A stretch of DNA of 64,000 nt from contig JADGAV010000016.1 of NCBI GenBank assembly GCA_015231825.1, positions 28,402 to 92,401 on the forward strand, read 5' to 3'. The first letter of the stretch is position 1. The number at the start of each line of letters is the position of its first letter. Source of the stretch: SAR324 cluster bacterium (lineage in GTDB: Bacteria; SAR324; NAC60-12). Positions 8,599 to 16,781 of this stretch are shown here, piece by piece. Below the pieces are notes generated by a model, which was not told the origin of the DNA, did no database searches, and saw only the letters and a program-made list of their open reading frames with translations. The position numbers and the translations under genes are program-made.

Positions 8599-9552
8599 AT
8601 GAAAATTGTATTTTTGGACGAGGCCAGTATTTCTCTTAAAAATGATATGAATTATTCTGCTTTGAGAGATTTGGGGGAATTAGTCTGTTTTGACCATTCC
8701 AGTCCCGATGAAATATTAGAAAGAGCCAAAGATGCTGAAGTGATTATTGTCAACAAAGTTGTCATGCCACAGAAAGTGATTCAAGGACTGCCGAATTTGA
8801 AACACATTACGGTCATCGCGACCGGTTACAACAATATAGACCTCGACGCTGCCTCTATGGCCGGGGTCCACGTTTCCAATGTCAGAGCTTATGCACGCCA
8901 CACAGTGCCGCAGAACACCTTTGCCTTTATTTTAAACCTGGCTACGAGAGTCCCGGACTATCATCAAGATGTTCTCAAAGGTCAGTGGCAGCGGGCGAAC
9001 ACTTTCAATTTATTGAATTATTCGACTTTTGAATTAGCGGGAAAAAGTATTGGCATTGTCGGATTTGGTGCAATTGGGCAAGGAGTGGCCAGGATTGCAG
9101 AAGGTTTTGGGATGAAGATCCTCGTCCATGACCCAATGCTTTCAACTGCCGCGGATTTCCCGAACACTGCATTGGAGGAATTGTTTAGGGAGTCCGATAT
9201 TGTATCACTGCATTGCCCGCTCACCTCTGAAAACCGGCAGATGATCAATGCCCGCAGTTTGAGTTTAATGAAACCTTCTGCATTCTTGATCAATACCGCA
9301 CGCGGGGAATTGGTCGACGAAAACGCTTTGTTTAGCGCACTCAACAACGAACAGATTGCAGGGGCAGGACTGGATGTCCTCAGTGAAGAACCTCCGAAGG
9401 AAAATCCTTTGCTCGGCAAGGTAAAAAATCTTATTCTCACTCCGCATTGTTCTTGGTCGGCATTTGAGGCTCGTCAAAGACTGGTGGACGAGGTAACGGA
9501 GAATATTCGTGCTTTTGCCGGAGGAAATAGACGGAATGCAGTAACAAAATAG
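8599..9552 (+). CDS. D-2-hydroxyacid dehydrogenase, glycerate-dehydrogenase-like
   Basis: A 317-residue member of the D-isomer-specific 2-hydroxyacid dehydrogenase family. The NAD-binding loop is GFGAIGQG, followed by an acidic residue in LVHDP that favours NAD. The catalytic Arg lies in NTARGELVD, the Glu in DVLSEEPP and the His in TPHCSWS. The closest recognisable relatives are hydroxypyruvate reductases/glycerate dehydrogenases. It starts a three-gene cassette: the kinase-like gene begins 1 bp after its stop, and the enolase-like gene begins 2 bp after the kinase. The context suggests 3-carbon acid metabolism (hydroxypyruvate to glycerate), though other 2-keto acids are possible. Confidence 0.82.
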   Translation: MKIVFLDEASISLKNDMNYSALRDLGELVCFDHSSPDEILERAKDAEVIIVNKVVMPQKVIQGLPNLKHITVIATGYNNIDLDAASMAGVHVSNVRAYARHTVPQNTFAFILNLATRVPDYHQDVLKGQWQRANTFNLLNYSTFELAGKSIGIVGFGAIGQGVARIAEGFGMKILVHDPMLSTAADFPNTALEELFRESDIVSLHCPLTSENRQMINARSLSLMKPSAFLINTARGELVDENALFSALNNEQIAGAGLDVLSEEPPKENPLLGKVKNLILTPHCSWSAFEARQRLVDEVTENIRAFAGGNRRNAVTK

Positions 9553-9553
9553 T

Positions 9554-10609
9554 GTGCAACGAGCCCAAATGGAAAAACCAGAAAGCCTTGAACCGCGAAT
9601 AGACATAGAGAACCCCGCAATTCTGGAGGCCTATCTGAAACGCACCAAGCGGGTGAACCCTGATGAAGTTTTAGCGATTCGCACTTTAGCGGGAGGGGTT
9701 TCAAACCGAACAGTATGGGTTGATATGGGATCTGGTGAAAGTTGGGTCATCAAACAGGCATTAGAAAAATTGCGGGTCCCCACAGACTGGTTCAGTGATC
9801 CCGCAAGAATCCATCTGGAAGCAGAAGGTCTGCGCTGGCTTTCTCAACTGGCTCCTGAAGGATCGCTGCCTGAATTTGTTTTTGAAGATCACTCTCAACA
9901 TATTTTTGCAATGAGCGCTATTCCCCAGCCTCACGAAAACTGGAAAACAATGCTGCTACGGGGAATCGTAGATTTGAATCATTTTTCTCAATTCGGAATC
10001 TTGCTGGGGATGATTCATCGGAAAGCTTCTCTACGCTGTCAAGATCTTTCGATCCATTTTCACAACAGATCGTTTTTTGATTCTCTCCGTTTGGAACCTT
10101 TTTATATTTATACGGCACAGCAAATCCCGGAGATGAAAAGCTTTATTTCAGATTTGGTCGCTCAAACCTGGGCAACTCAAGTGACTTTGGTCCATGGGGA
10201 TTATAGTCCAAAAAATATTTTAGTGTACCAGGATCGGCTGATTTTGCTCGACCATGAAGTGGTTCACTATGGAGACCCTGCATTTGATTTGGGTTTCTCC
10301 TTGGCTCACTTGCTGAGCAAGGCCCACCATCTTCGACATCTTTCAGAAAATCTAATTGAGGCAGTTCTGCTTTACTGGCGGAGTTATCTCGCAAGTTTAG
10401 GAGAACTCACGTGGAGAGACACGTTGGAAGAAAGAGCCATCCGCCACACCCTGGCTTGTCTCCTGGCTCGAGTTGCAGGTCGTTCTCAAGTGGAATATTT
10501 AACGGAGACAAAAAAGAAAAAACAAAGAACAATCTGCCTCAATTTGATGGCCAACCTGCCGACTGTATTTGAAGATTTCGTTCACCAGTTTCATCAGGAA
10601 ATTTCTTAG
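9554..10609 (+). CDS. APH-family (methylthioribose-kinase-like) small-molecule kinase
   Basis: A 351-residue protein with the aminoglycoside-phosphotransferase / choline-kinase fold. The N-lobe carries a glycine-containing loop (TLAGGVSNRTVWV) and a VIK lysine. The catalytic loop is VHGDYSPKNILV, followed by LLDHEVVHYGDPAFDL, which replaces the usual DFE metal motif with an DHE variant. It resembles methylthioribose kinases, but no methionine-salvage genes are near. Its position between a glycerate-dehydrogenase-like and an enolase-like gene raises the possibility that it phosphorylates glycerate or a related hydroxy acid; this is inference from context. The annotated start is a GTG; an ATG at 9569 is an alternative. 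Confidence 0.72.
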   Translation: MQRAQMEKPESLEPRIDIENPAILEAYLKRTKRVNPDEVLAIRTLAGGVSNRTVWVDMGSGESWVIKQALEKLRVPTDWFSDPARIHLEAEGLRWLSQLAPEGSLPEFVFEDHSQHIFAMSAIPQPHENWKTMLLRGIVDLNHFSQFGILLGMIHRKASLRCQDLSIHFHNRSFFDSLRLEPFYIYTAQQIPEMKSFISDLVAQTWATQVTLVHGDYSPKNILVYQDRLILLDHEVVHYGDPAFDLGFSLAHLLSKAHHLRHLSENLIEAVLLYWRSYLASLGELTWRDTLEERAIRHTLACLLARVAGRSQVEYLTETKKKKQRTICLNLMANLPTVFEDFVHQFHQEIS

Positions 10610-10611
10610 TC

Positions 10612-11871
10612 ATGCCAACCATTCTAAAACTGTCCGCACTGGAAATTCTCGATAGCCGCGGAAATCCCACCGTAGAAACAAGCTGCCAACTGCAAAGTGG
10701 TGTTCAAGGATGCGCCTCAGTTCCTTCAGGTGCTTCCACGGGAAGCGCTGAAGCACTCGAGTTAAGAGATCAAGACTTGTCGCGTTATCGGGGAAAGGGC
10801 TGTTTGAAAGCAGTCCGCCATGTCAATCAGCAGATTGCTGAGGCACTTACTAATCAAACGTTTGAGAATCAGGCCGCACTGGATCAGCGACTGCTGGAAT
10901 TGGATGGAACAATAAATAAATCCGCTTTGGGGGCCAATGCCTTGCTTTCTGTTTCACTGGCGTTTGCCAAAGCAGCCGCTCAAGAAAATCATGAACCGCT
11001 CTACCAATATTTTGCCGCTTTGACCGGCAATACTCCCAACTGTTTGCCTCGTCCGATGATCAATCTTTTTAGTGGTGGTCGACATGCAGGGGGACAGGTT
11101 GCTCTTCAGGATATTCAGTTAATGCCTCTTTCAGTGAAGACCATGTCCGGCGTCCTGGAAATGGTTCATGAAATATACTATTGTGCTGCGGATCTTCTCA
11201 AAGAAAACTACCAGATGCGTTTGCTCAGAGCAGACGAAGGAGGTCTGGCCCCAGACTTTGCCGATGCTGACGCGATGCTGACCTTATCGGTTGAAGCGAT
11301 TCGCAAGTCTGGATTCTTGCCGGGCAAAGAGGTAGCCTTGACGGTGGATGTGGCGGCCAGTGAATTTTTTGAAGAGGAAAAATATGTTTTGGGAGAAAAC
11401 AAACTCACTAGCCCGCAAATGCTCAAGCAACTCGAAAAATGGATCCATACCTACCCGATTGTCAGTCTGGAAGATGGATTATCAGAAGACGATTGGGAAC
11501 ATTGGCGTCTTCTCTTTCAAATGATTTCTGAACAATGTCTGGTACTGGGAGACGATTTATTATGTACCAATCCTAAGCGAATCCGAAAGGCGATAAAACA
11601 GCAGGCGGCCAATGCCCTGCTGTTGAAAGTCAATCAGATTGGTACCTTAACTGAGGCTGCAGAATCATTTATGCTGGCAAGATCCGCCGATTGGAAAGTC
11701 GTTGTCAGTGCCCGTAGTGGAGAGACCGAAGACTCCTGGCTGGCGGACTTGGCGGTGGGCTGGTCAGCAGATCATATCAAAGTGGGAGCCATTACCCAAT
11801 CAGAACGATTGGCCAAATACAACCGTTTGCTTGCCATCGAAAAAGAAACCGGTTTTCAAGTAGTCTCCTGA
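10612..11871 (+). CDS. Divergent enolase-like protein
   Basis: A 419-residue enolase homologue of near-normal length. Many active-site elements are kept: SGASTG loop, GGRHAGG with His158, ADEGGLAP with the catalytic Glu, metal ligands in TVDVAAS, SLEDGL and LGDDL, the general-base Lys in LLKVNQIG, and the IKVGA lysine. Two substitutions stand out. The conserved SHRSGETED motif reads SARSGETED (Ala367 instead of the substrate-loop His), and the conserved Glu in the LQEF-type motif is Asp166. It may therefore be a slowed enolase or act on a different phosphorylated hydroxy acid. It ends a tight operon with a 2-hydroxyacid dehydrogenase and a kinase. The housekeeping enolase is expected elsewhere in the genome. 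Confidence 0.8.
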   Translation: MPTILKLSALEILDSRGNPTVETSCQLQSGVQGCASVPSGASTGSAEALELRDQDLSRYRGKGCLKAVRHVNQQIAEALTNQTFENQAALDQRLLELDGTINKSALGANALLSVSLAFAKAAAQENHEPLYQYFAALTGNTPNCLPRPMINLFSGGRHAGGQVALQDIQLMPLSVKTMSGVLEMVHEIYYCAADLLKENYQMRLLRADEGGLAPDFADADAMLTLSVEAIRKSGFLPGKEVALTVDVAASEFFEEEKYVLGENKLTSPQMLKQLEKWIHTYPIVSLEDGLSEDDWEHWRLLFQMISEQCLVLGDDLLCTNPKRIRKAIKQQAANALLLKVNQIGTLTEAAESFMLARSADWKVVVSARSGETEDSWLADLAVGWSADHIKVGAITQSERLAKYNRLLAIEKETGFQVVS

Positions 11872-11950
11872 TGTTAAAGCTCAATAAACAGGCCGCCTTC
11901 AGTCGCTCTGAAGAAATATTTCGTGAGTGATAGAATTTGAATTTTATTTC

Positions 11951-12694
11951 CTAGACAAGCTTCTCTTTGAAGCCGGTCTCATCGCCGTTGCCTCCTAAAT
12001 ATGCTTTTTGAACTGCTGGATCATCGACTAATATTGATGCCAAATCTTCTTTGATGATTCGGCTATTTTCCAGAAGATAGGCACGGTCGGCAATAGCAAG
12101 GCTTTGTTTTGCATTTTGTTCAACGAGCAAAATGCCGAGGCCGGCTTCACGCACCTTCATTAAATTTTGAAAAACCTCTTTGCACAGCAATGGAGAAAGC
12201 CCAAGAGAAGGTTCATCCAGCATGAGAATGTATGGAGACGACATGATTGCCCTTCCTATCGCTACCATTTGCTGCTCGCCACCACTCATCGTTCGGACAA
12301 TTTGTCCTTTTCGTTCAGCAAGTTTCGGGAAGAGCTTCAGGACTCGTTTCAAGTTTTCCGACTGCTTTTTTCGTGCTCTCAGTGGATTTGCCCCCAAAGC
12401 CAGATTCTCCTTCACTGTTAAATCTGAAAATATTCCCCGTCCCTCGGGAACAAAAGCAATTCCAGCTTCAACAATTTCATGGGGGGGAAGGTGAGAAATA
12501 TCGTTTCCTTCAATTGAAACGAAACCTCCCCTGGCATAGGGAGTAATGCCCGCAATGGCACGTAAAAAGGTGCTCTTACCCGCACCATTGGCACCAAGAA
12601 TGACGACGATTTCTCCCTGAGATACAGTAATGGAGAGATCTTCTGCTGCACGATGGCGTCCATAAAAAACTGATAGATTTTTTATCTCAAGCAC
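11951..12694 (-). CDS. livF: LivF-type ATP-binding subunit of branched-chain amino acid ABC importer
   Basis: A 247-residue ABC ATPase with Walker A GANGAGKS, Q-loop region, signature MSGGEQQM and Walker B LMLDEPSLGL followed by the H-loop region. The short length and lack of a long C-terminal extension match LivF. Its start overlaps the end of livG by 8 bases, as is common in liv operons. With LivG it energises import through LivH/LivM. It is the last gene of the minus-strand operon and runs convergently to the enolase-like gene. Confidence 0.93.
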   Translation of the reverse strand: MLEIKNLSVFYGRHRAAEDLSITVSQGEIVVILGANGAGKSTFLRAIAGITPYARGGFVSIEGNDISHLPPHEIVEAGIAFVPEGRGIFSDLTVKENLALGANPLRARKKQSENLKRVLKLFPKLAERKGQIVRTMSGGEQQMVAIGRAIMSSPYILMLDEPSLGLSPLLCKEVFQNLMKVREAGLGILLVEQNAKQSLAIADRAYLLENSRIIKEDLASILVDDPAVQKAYLGGNGDETGFKEKLV

Positions 12695-13430
12695 CTGAAT
12701 CTCCTAAATAGGCACGAATTACTTCCGCATCTGCCAAAACTTCGCTGGGGGTGCCTTCCGCTATTTTCATCCCGCTATTCATTACGACGCACCGATCGCA
12801 CAAACTGCGAATCGCATCCATAACGTGCTCCACAATGATGATTGTTCGTCCTTCCTTTCTCAGTTCCTTGATCAGCGAAATTCCAATTTCCAGTTCCGTA
12901 AGATTCAGTCCAGCAAGCCATTCATCCAGAAGCAATATTTTGGGATCAGATGCGAGAGCACGAGCCAGTTCAAGTCTTTTTTGATCAATATAGGTCAGCG
13001 CATCCACGGCTGTGTTTTCCATTTCTGCAAGACCTACTCGTTTTAACAAAGTCCTTGAGTATTCTTCCAAATCACTTCCCCAACGCCGACTGAAACCGAA
13101 GGCGCCACCTGCTGCAACATTTTCCAGAACCGACAAAGTGGGCAGCATCCGAACAAGTTGGTAGGTCCGTGCTACTCCCTTCCTTGCGATGAGGTGAGAA
13201 GAACTTCCCGAAATATCTTCACCGTTCAGGTAGATTCGGCCAGAGCTTAATTTCGAGACTCCGGAAATCATATTCATCATGGTCGTTTTCCCCGATCCGT
13301 TTGGCCCAATCAAACCAAGTACCTCATGCTCGGCCAGGTCAAATGACAGTTTGGAAACAGCAACAAGGCCACCAAAATTTTTAACGGCATCCCGGATCCT
13401 TAAAATGTTTTTTCTAGTTGAACTGCTCAC
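12687..13430 (-). CDS. livG: LivG-type ATP-binding subunit with atypical signature motif
   Basis: An ABC ATPase with Walker A GPNGSGKTT and the LivG-type C-terminal extension (EGTPSEVLADAEVIRAYLG). The GTG at 13430 is chosen because a CAGGAAA site lies directly upstream and it overlaps livM by only 17 bases; a longer frame reaches 13478. Two motifs deviate from typical LivG: the signature reads LTYIDQKRLELARAL instead of LSYGQQR-like, and the Walker B region reads LLLDEWLAGLN with Trp where Pro is usual. A subgroup of liv-type transporters of uncertain substrate has similar deviations, so the imported molecule may not be leucine, isoleucine or valine. Confidence 0.9.
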   Translation of the reverse strand: MSSSTRKNILRIRDAVKNFGGLVAVSKLSFDLAEHEVLGLIGPNGSGKTTMMNMISGVSKLSSGRIYLNGEDISGSSSHLIARKGVARTYQLVRMLPTLSVLENVAAGGAFGFSRRWGSDLEEYSRTLLKRVGLAEMENTAVDALTYIDQKRLELARALASDPKILLLDEWLAGLNLTELEIGISLIKELRKEGRTIIIVEHVMDAIRSLCDRCVVMNSGMKIAEGTPSEVLADAEVIRAYLGDSGA

Positions 13431-14355
13431 GATTTCCTGAAATCCAGTTACTATAAATTTTTTCAACCAAACCAACAATACCGTTCGGGATTAAATAAAC
13501 AATCAAGAGAAAAGAAATACCCAGCAAAAGAGTGGTTTGATTAGGGAAAAAAGTTGAGATCACGTCCCACAGCAAAGTGAAAGGGATCACTCCTAAAAGA
13601 GGTCCCCACAGTCGGTGAGTCCCCCCCAGTAGCGCCATAATAACCACTTGAAAAGAAATCATGGGACTGAAAGCAATGCCCGGTTCCACATAGGTCCAGC
13701 GAGGTGAAAGCAATGCTCCTGTGACTGAAGCAATAGACCCGGAAACAATAAACAATACTATTTTCGCCCGGGCGGTATTGATGCCGCAATGTGCTGCGAC
13801 TATTTCATCGTTTCCTATGATTCTCAGTGCGAAACCAAGTCGAGATCGACCAATCCACCAGCCGAGACCGAAAACAAGCATGGCAAGAGCGAGCAATTCC
13901 CAAAAAATGATGGATTCGGTAATATCGGTAAGAACGTAAAGGCCGCTGCTGGTTCCCATCGTCGTCTGAACCCAGGTGAAGATCTGGCGGATGAATTCAG
14001 CGAGACCAAGGGTGAATATTACAAAATAGACTCCAGACAATCGAAGCGTCGCCAGACCAATCACTGCCGCCAGGATAGCGCCAATAATTCCTGCCAGGAA
14101 AACGAGAAATGGAAAGGGTAAAAGCTCCAGACCACCCGCAACCGTATACATTCCAATTCCGAAAAATGCTGCTGTAGCAAGTGAAATGTAATGGGTTGGT
14201 CCCGAAAAGAGCGTCCAGGAAGTTGCCAGTACAGTATACATGACAACAGAAATGCTGATTGACAGCCAGTATCCTGTATCCACGAGTGGAATGAGAGCCG
14301 CACTGGCAAATATTAAAAAAACCGGAATAATGCTGCGTTTTTCCCGTTTGGTCAA
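13414..14355 (-). CDS. livM: LivM-type permease subunit
   Basis: A 313-residue very hydrophobic protein with about ten membrane helices and the LivM family pattern: an N-terminal YTVLATSWTLFSG segment and the cytoplasmic EAA-like region near GNDEIVAAHCGIN that docks onto the ATPases. Its start codon overlaps the stop of livH (ATGA), indicating translational coupling. Together with LivH it forms the membrane channel of the importer. Confidence 0.92.
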   Translation of the reverse strand: MTKREKRSIIPVFLIFASAALIPLVDTGYWLSISISVVMYTVLATSWTLFSGPTHYISLATAAFFGIGMYTVAGGLELLPFPFLVFLAGIIGAILAAVIGLATLRLSGVYFVIFTLGLAEFIRQIFTWVQTTMGTSSGLYVLTDITESIIFWELLALAMLVFGLGWWIGRSRLGFALRIIGNDEIVAAHCGINTARAKIVLFIVSGSIASVTGALLSPRWTYVEPGIAFSPMISFQVVIMALLGGTHRLWGPLLGVIPFTLLWDVISTFFPNQTTLLLGISFLLIVYLIPNGIVGLVEKIYSNWISGNREQFN

Positions 14356-15218
14356 GATGCATGCCCTCCGAAAAGACCTTGCGGTTTGAATAAGAGGATA
14401 AAAATAAACAGCAAATAGGCCGCTGCCAGGGTCAATCCTGGATCAATCAACGTTGCGACAGCGGTTTCTACAAAACCAAGTATAAATGCGGAGATGATTA
14501 CCCCATTGATCGCTCTCACTCCCCCCATGATGACAATGATGAGAGCTTTCATTGTAAATATGACCCCCACTGAAGCATCAAAGGTCAGAAACATGCTGAG
14601 CGATGCTCCCCCAGCGGCGGTGACAGCTCCTCCTAATGCAAAGGCTAGCGCCAGGGTATTGGGTACATTTATTCCGACTAAACCCGCGGATTCTGGTGCG
14701 ACTGCAACAGCCCTGAGCGTGAGGCCTGTTTGGGTCCTGTTGATCCAGATGTAGAGGGCCACACAAAATACGACCGATACCAGAAATGCCGCAATCCGGT
14801 TTAGTCCGTAGGATTGATTGAGAAGATTAAATGGCTGTTCAAGGTAGGAATAACTGAAATACTCGCCACCAAATATTGCGGTCATCAGTCCTACAAAGAT
14901 GAAACTCAAACCGAATGTGGCCAGAATACTGTCGACTTCCAGCTGACCTCGGTTCTTGGCGCGTCGTACGAGAGGCCGGATCAAATACTGATAAATCAGC
15001 CAGTTGAATACAAATGCCAGAGGAGTAACAATAAACAGGGAAAGCAAAGGACTTAACTGCGCACTTGAGAAAAACCAAAAAGCACCAAATGATCCGGCTA
15101 CCAGAAGTTCTCCATTGGCGAGATTCATGATCCGCGCTACCCCATATTGCAGTTGGAGTCCAATCGCAATCAGGGCATAAGTACCTCCCAGCAGCAGACC
15201 AATTACAACAATATCCAT
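14352..15218 (-). CDS. livH: LivH-type permease subunit
   Basis: A 288-residue hydrophobic permease with the diagnostic LivH N-terminus: a GGTYALIAIGL segment followed by GVARIMNLANGELLVAGSF. About eight membrane helices are predicted. It lies downstream of the binding-protein gene, separated by about 100 bp that include a strong hairpin, so it is likely to be expressed at a lower level than the binding protein. It overlaps livM by 4 bases. Confidence 0.92.
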   Translation of the reverse strand: MDIVVIGLLLGGTYALIAIGLQLQYGVARIMNLANGELLVAGSFGAFWFFSSAQLSPLLSLFIVTPLAFVFNWLIYQYLIRPLVRRAKNRGQLEVDSILATFGLSFIFVGLMTAIFGGEYFSYSYLEQPFNLLNQSYGLNRIAAFLVSVVFCVALYIWINRTQTGLTLRAVAVAPESAGLVGINVPNTLALAFALGGAVTAAGGASLSMFLTFDASVGVIFTMKALIIVIMGGVRAINGVIISAFILGFVETAVATLIDPGLTLAAAYLLFIFILLFKPQGLFGGHAS

Positions 15219-15234
15219 GATCGAAAGTTAGGCG

Positions 15235-15280
15235 AATAAAAGAATTTCGGTGCTGAAAGGGGAAGTTCTGCACCGAATTC
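15235..15280 (-). terminator. Hairpin between livK and livH, likely partial terminator or mRNA stabiliser
   Basis: On the minus strand, an inverted repeat (GAATTCGGTGC and GCACCGAAATTC, bases 15270-15280 and 15242-15253) with a loop of about 16 bases is followed by TTTTATT. It lies after the binding-protein stop and before livH. Such intercistronic hairpins commonly let the binding protein be made in excess over the membrane subunits. Confidence 0.6.
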
Positions 15281-15315
15281 AAAGTAGACTGCAATCTTGT
15301 CAGGCTAATGACAAT

Positions 15316-16515
15316 TTACCATCCCGATTTAGCTTTAACCGGTTTGGCACCTGGGCGGCCTGTTGAACTGACCCCATAAAATTTTCCGTTCTGCCACTGC
15401 CCCACAGTCCAAAATGCCTCGTTGTTTTGATTGTTGAACTTGATAGGACCGATTACGGTATCAAATGAATTCTCTTTGAGAAAGGCCGATACTGCAGCAC
15501 GATCCTTGTTTCCCACTCCTTCAATTGCTTGTTGAAGAACCTGCAGACTCGCATAAACAACCGGACTGGCCCAATAGTCAGGAGCTTTACCCGTCACTTC
15601 ATTGTGTGCTTTTATAAAGGCCATCATCTCAGGAGTATCCGGGTTGACCCCGCCTGCCCCCAAGACCCCTTCAGCCGCGCTTTGAAACTTGGCCTGATAG
15701 GCAGGAAAAGCGGTCGCCACGGCGGTATAAAATGCCTTGACGTTGAGATTTTCTATTTTGGCCAGGGCTGTCAAACCGAACGTATCGGGTGGATAGGACC
15801 AGGCAACAAAGGCATCAGGATTTGATGCCTTTGCGCCTTTGACAACGGGTGAAAGATCCTGAGTGCCAAGGGGGTAAGATTTATCATAAACAATCTCAAA
15901 TCCTGCACTTTTAAAGATTGGACGAGCGGCATTGGCCAGTTCGATCCCAAATGCATCAGCAACGTTGACCATAGCAACCCGATTGCCGATGGTGCCGTCA
16001 TCTCTCATTTTTGACAAGATTTCAGCAACCGATTTAGTAAACGCAGTCGTGTCTCCCAAAGTAAAAAAAATGTTGGGATAGCGTTTGGTCAGCTCAGGAA
16101 TTTTATCGGTGATCGCCGTTGTTGTAATCTGAGGATATCCGTATTTTGCAAAAATCGGGGCCGTCGCCAGATTAAATCCTGTTCCGTAGGGAGCAATGAT
16201 AAAATCTACTTTATCCTGAGTTGCTAAACGCTGAACCGCCTTGATCGTTTCCCCCGGATTGGTACGATCATCATATTCGATCAACTCGATCTTTGCGGGT
16301 CCACTTTTTAATTTCAATCCTCCTTGAGCATTGACTTGGTTTACCCAAAGTTGGATACTTGGCCAATGCGTGACTGTTGAGCCACCCGCTAAAGGACCCG
16401 TTTTTGGAGCCACTGCTCCAATTTTTATCGTTTCCGAAGCTGCAGGGTTGGCCATCAATATTGCGCCAATTGCCAAGGCAGGAATTAAGAGTTTTCTGAA
16501 TTTACTTTTTAACAT
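15316..16515 (-). CDS. livK: Periplasmic substrate-binding protein of liv-type importer
   Basis: Started at the ATG at 16513-16515, which has a GGGAGGAAAAG site upstream, this is a 399-residue protein. It has a Sec signal peptide (KSKFRKLLIPALAIGAI then ANPAASE, cleavage near residue 27) followed by a type I periplasmic binding fold starting TIKIGAVAPKTGPLAGG. It is the first gene of a complete minus-strand importer operon (livK-H-M-G-F). The ligand cannot be decided: this large family binds branched-chain amino acids, amides, aromatic acids and other compounds. Confidence 0.9.
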   Translation of the reverse strand: MLKSKFRKLLIPALAIGAILMANPAASETIKIGAVAPKTGPLAGGSTVTHWPSIQLWVNQVNAQGGLKLKSGPAKIELIEYDDRTNPGETIKAVQRLATQDKVDFIIAPYGTGFNLATAPIFAKYGYPQITTTAITDKIPELTKRYPNIFFTLGDTTAFTKSVAEILSKMRDDGTIGNRVAMVNVADAFGIELANAARPIFKSAGFEIVYDKSYPLGTQDLSPVVKGAKASNPDAFVAWSYPPDTFGLTALAKIENLNVKAFYTAVATAFPAYQAKFQSAAEGVLGAGGVNPDTPEMMAFIKAHNEVTGKAPDYWASPVVYASLQVLQQAIEGVGNKDRAAVSAFLKENSFDTVIGPIKFNNQNNEAFWTVGQWQNGKFYGVSSTGRPGAKPVKAKSGW

Positions 16516-16781
16516 TTTCTTTTCCTCCCAATTGATTCGTTTTTTCCTATTCCACGAAGATGATCCGAATGACTGCTGGACTTTGCCATTTCTGCAAAAT
16601 AGCAACTCTTTTCAAATCCTGCATGGCACCAGGAGGCATCGGGAAAAAAATTTGCTTTTTAGCAATTTTTAAAAAGGTGGACTTTAACCAAATCCCTTTG
16701 GGAAGTCAAAACGTTTTAAACAATATTTAACAACTCGATCGTTTCCCAATAAAGGATCGTATTTATCGGTGTTATTCTTAT

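Noticed and set aside
11897..11913. Short hairpin CTTCAG/CTGAAG after the enolase-like gene
   Set aside because: Only 6 bp with no T tract on either strand, so not called a terminator.
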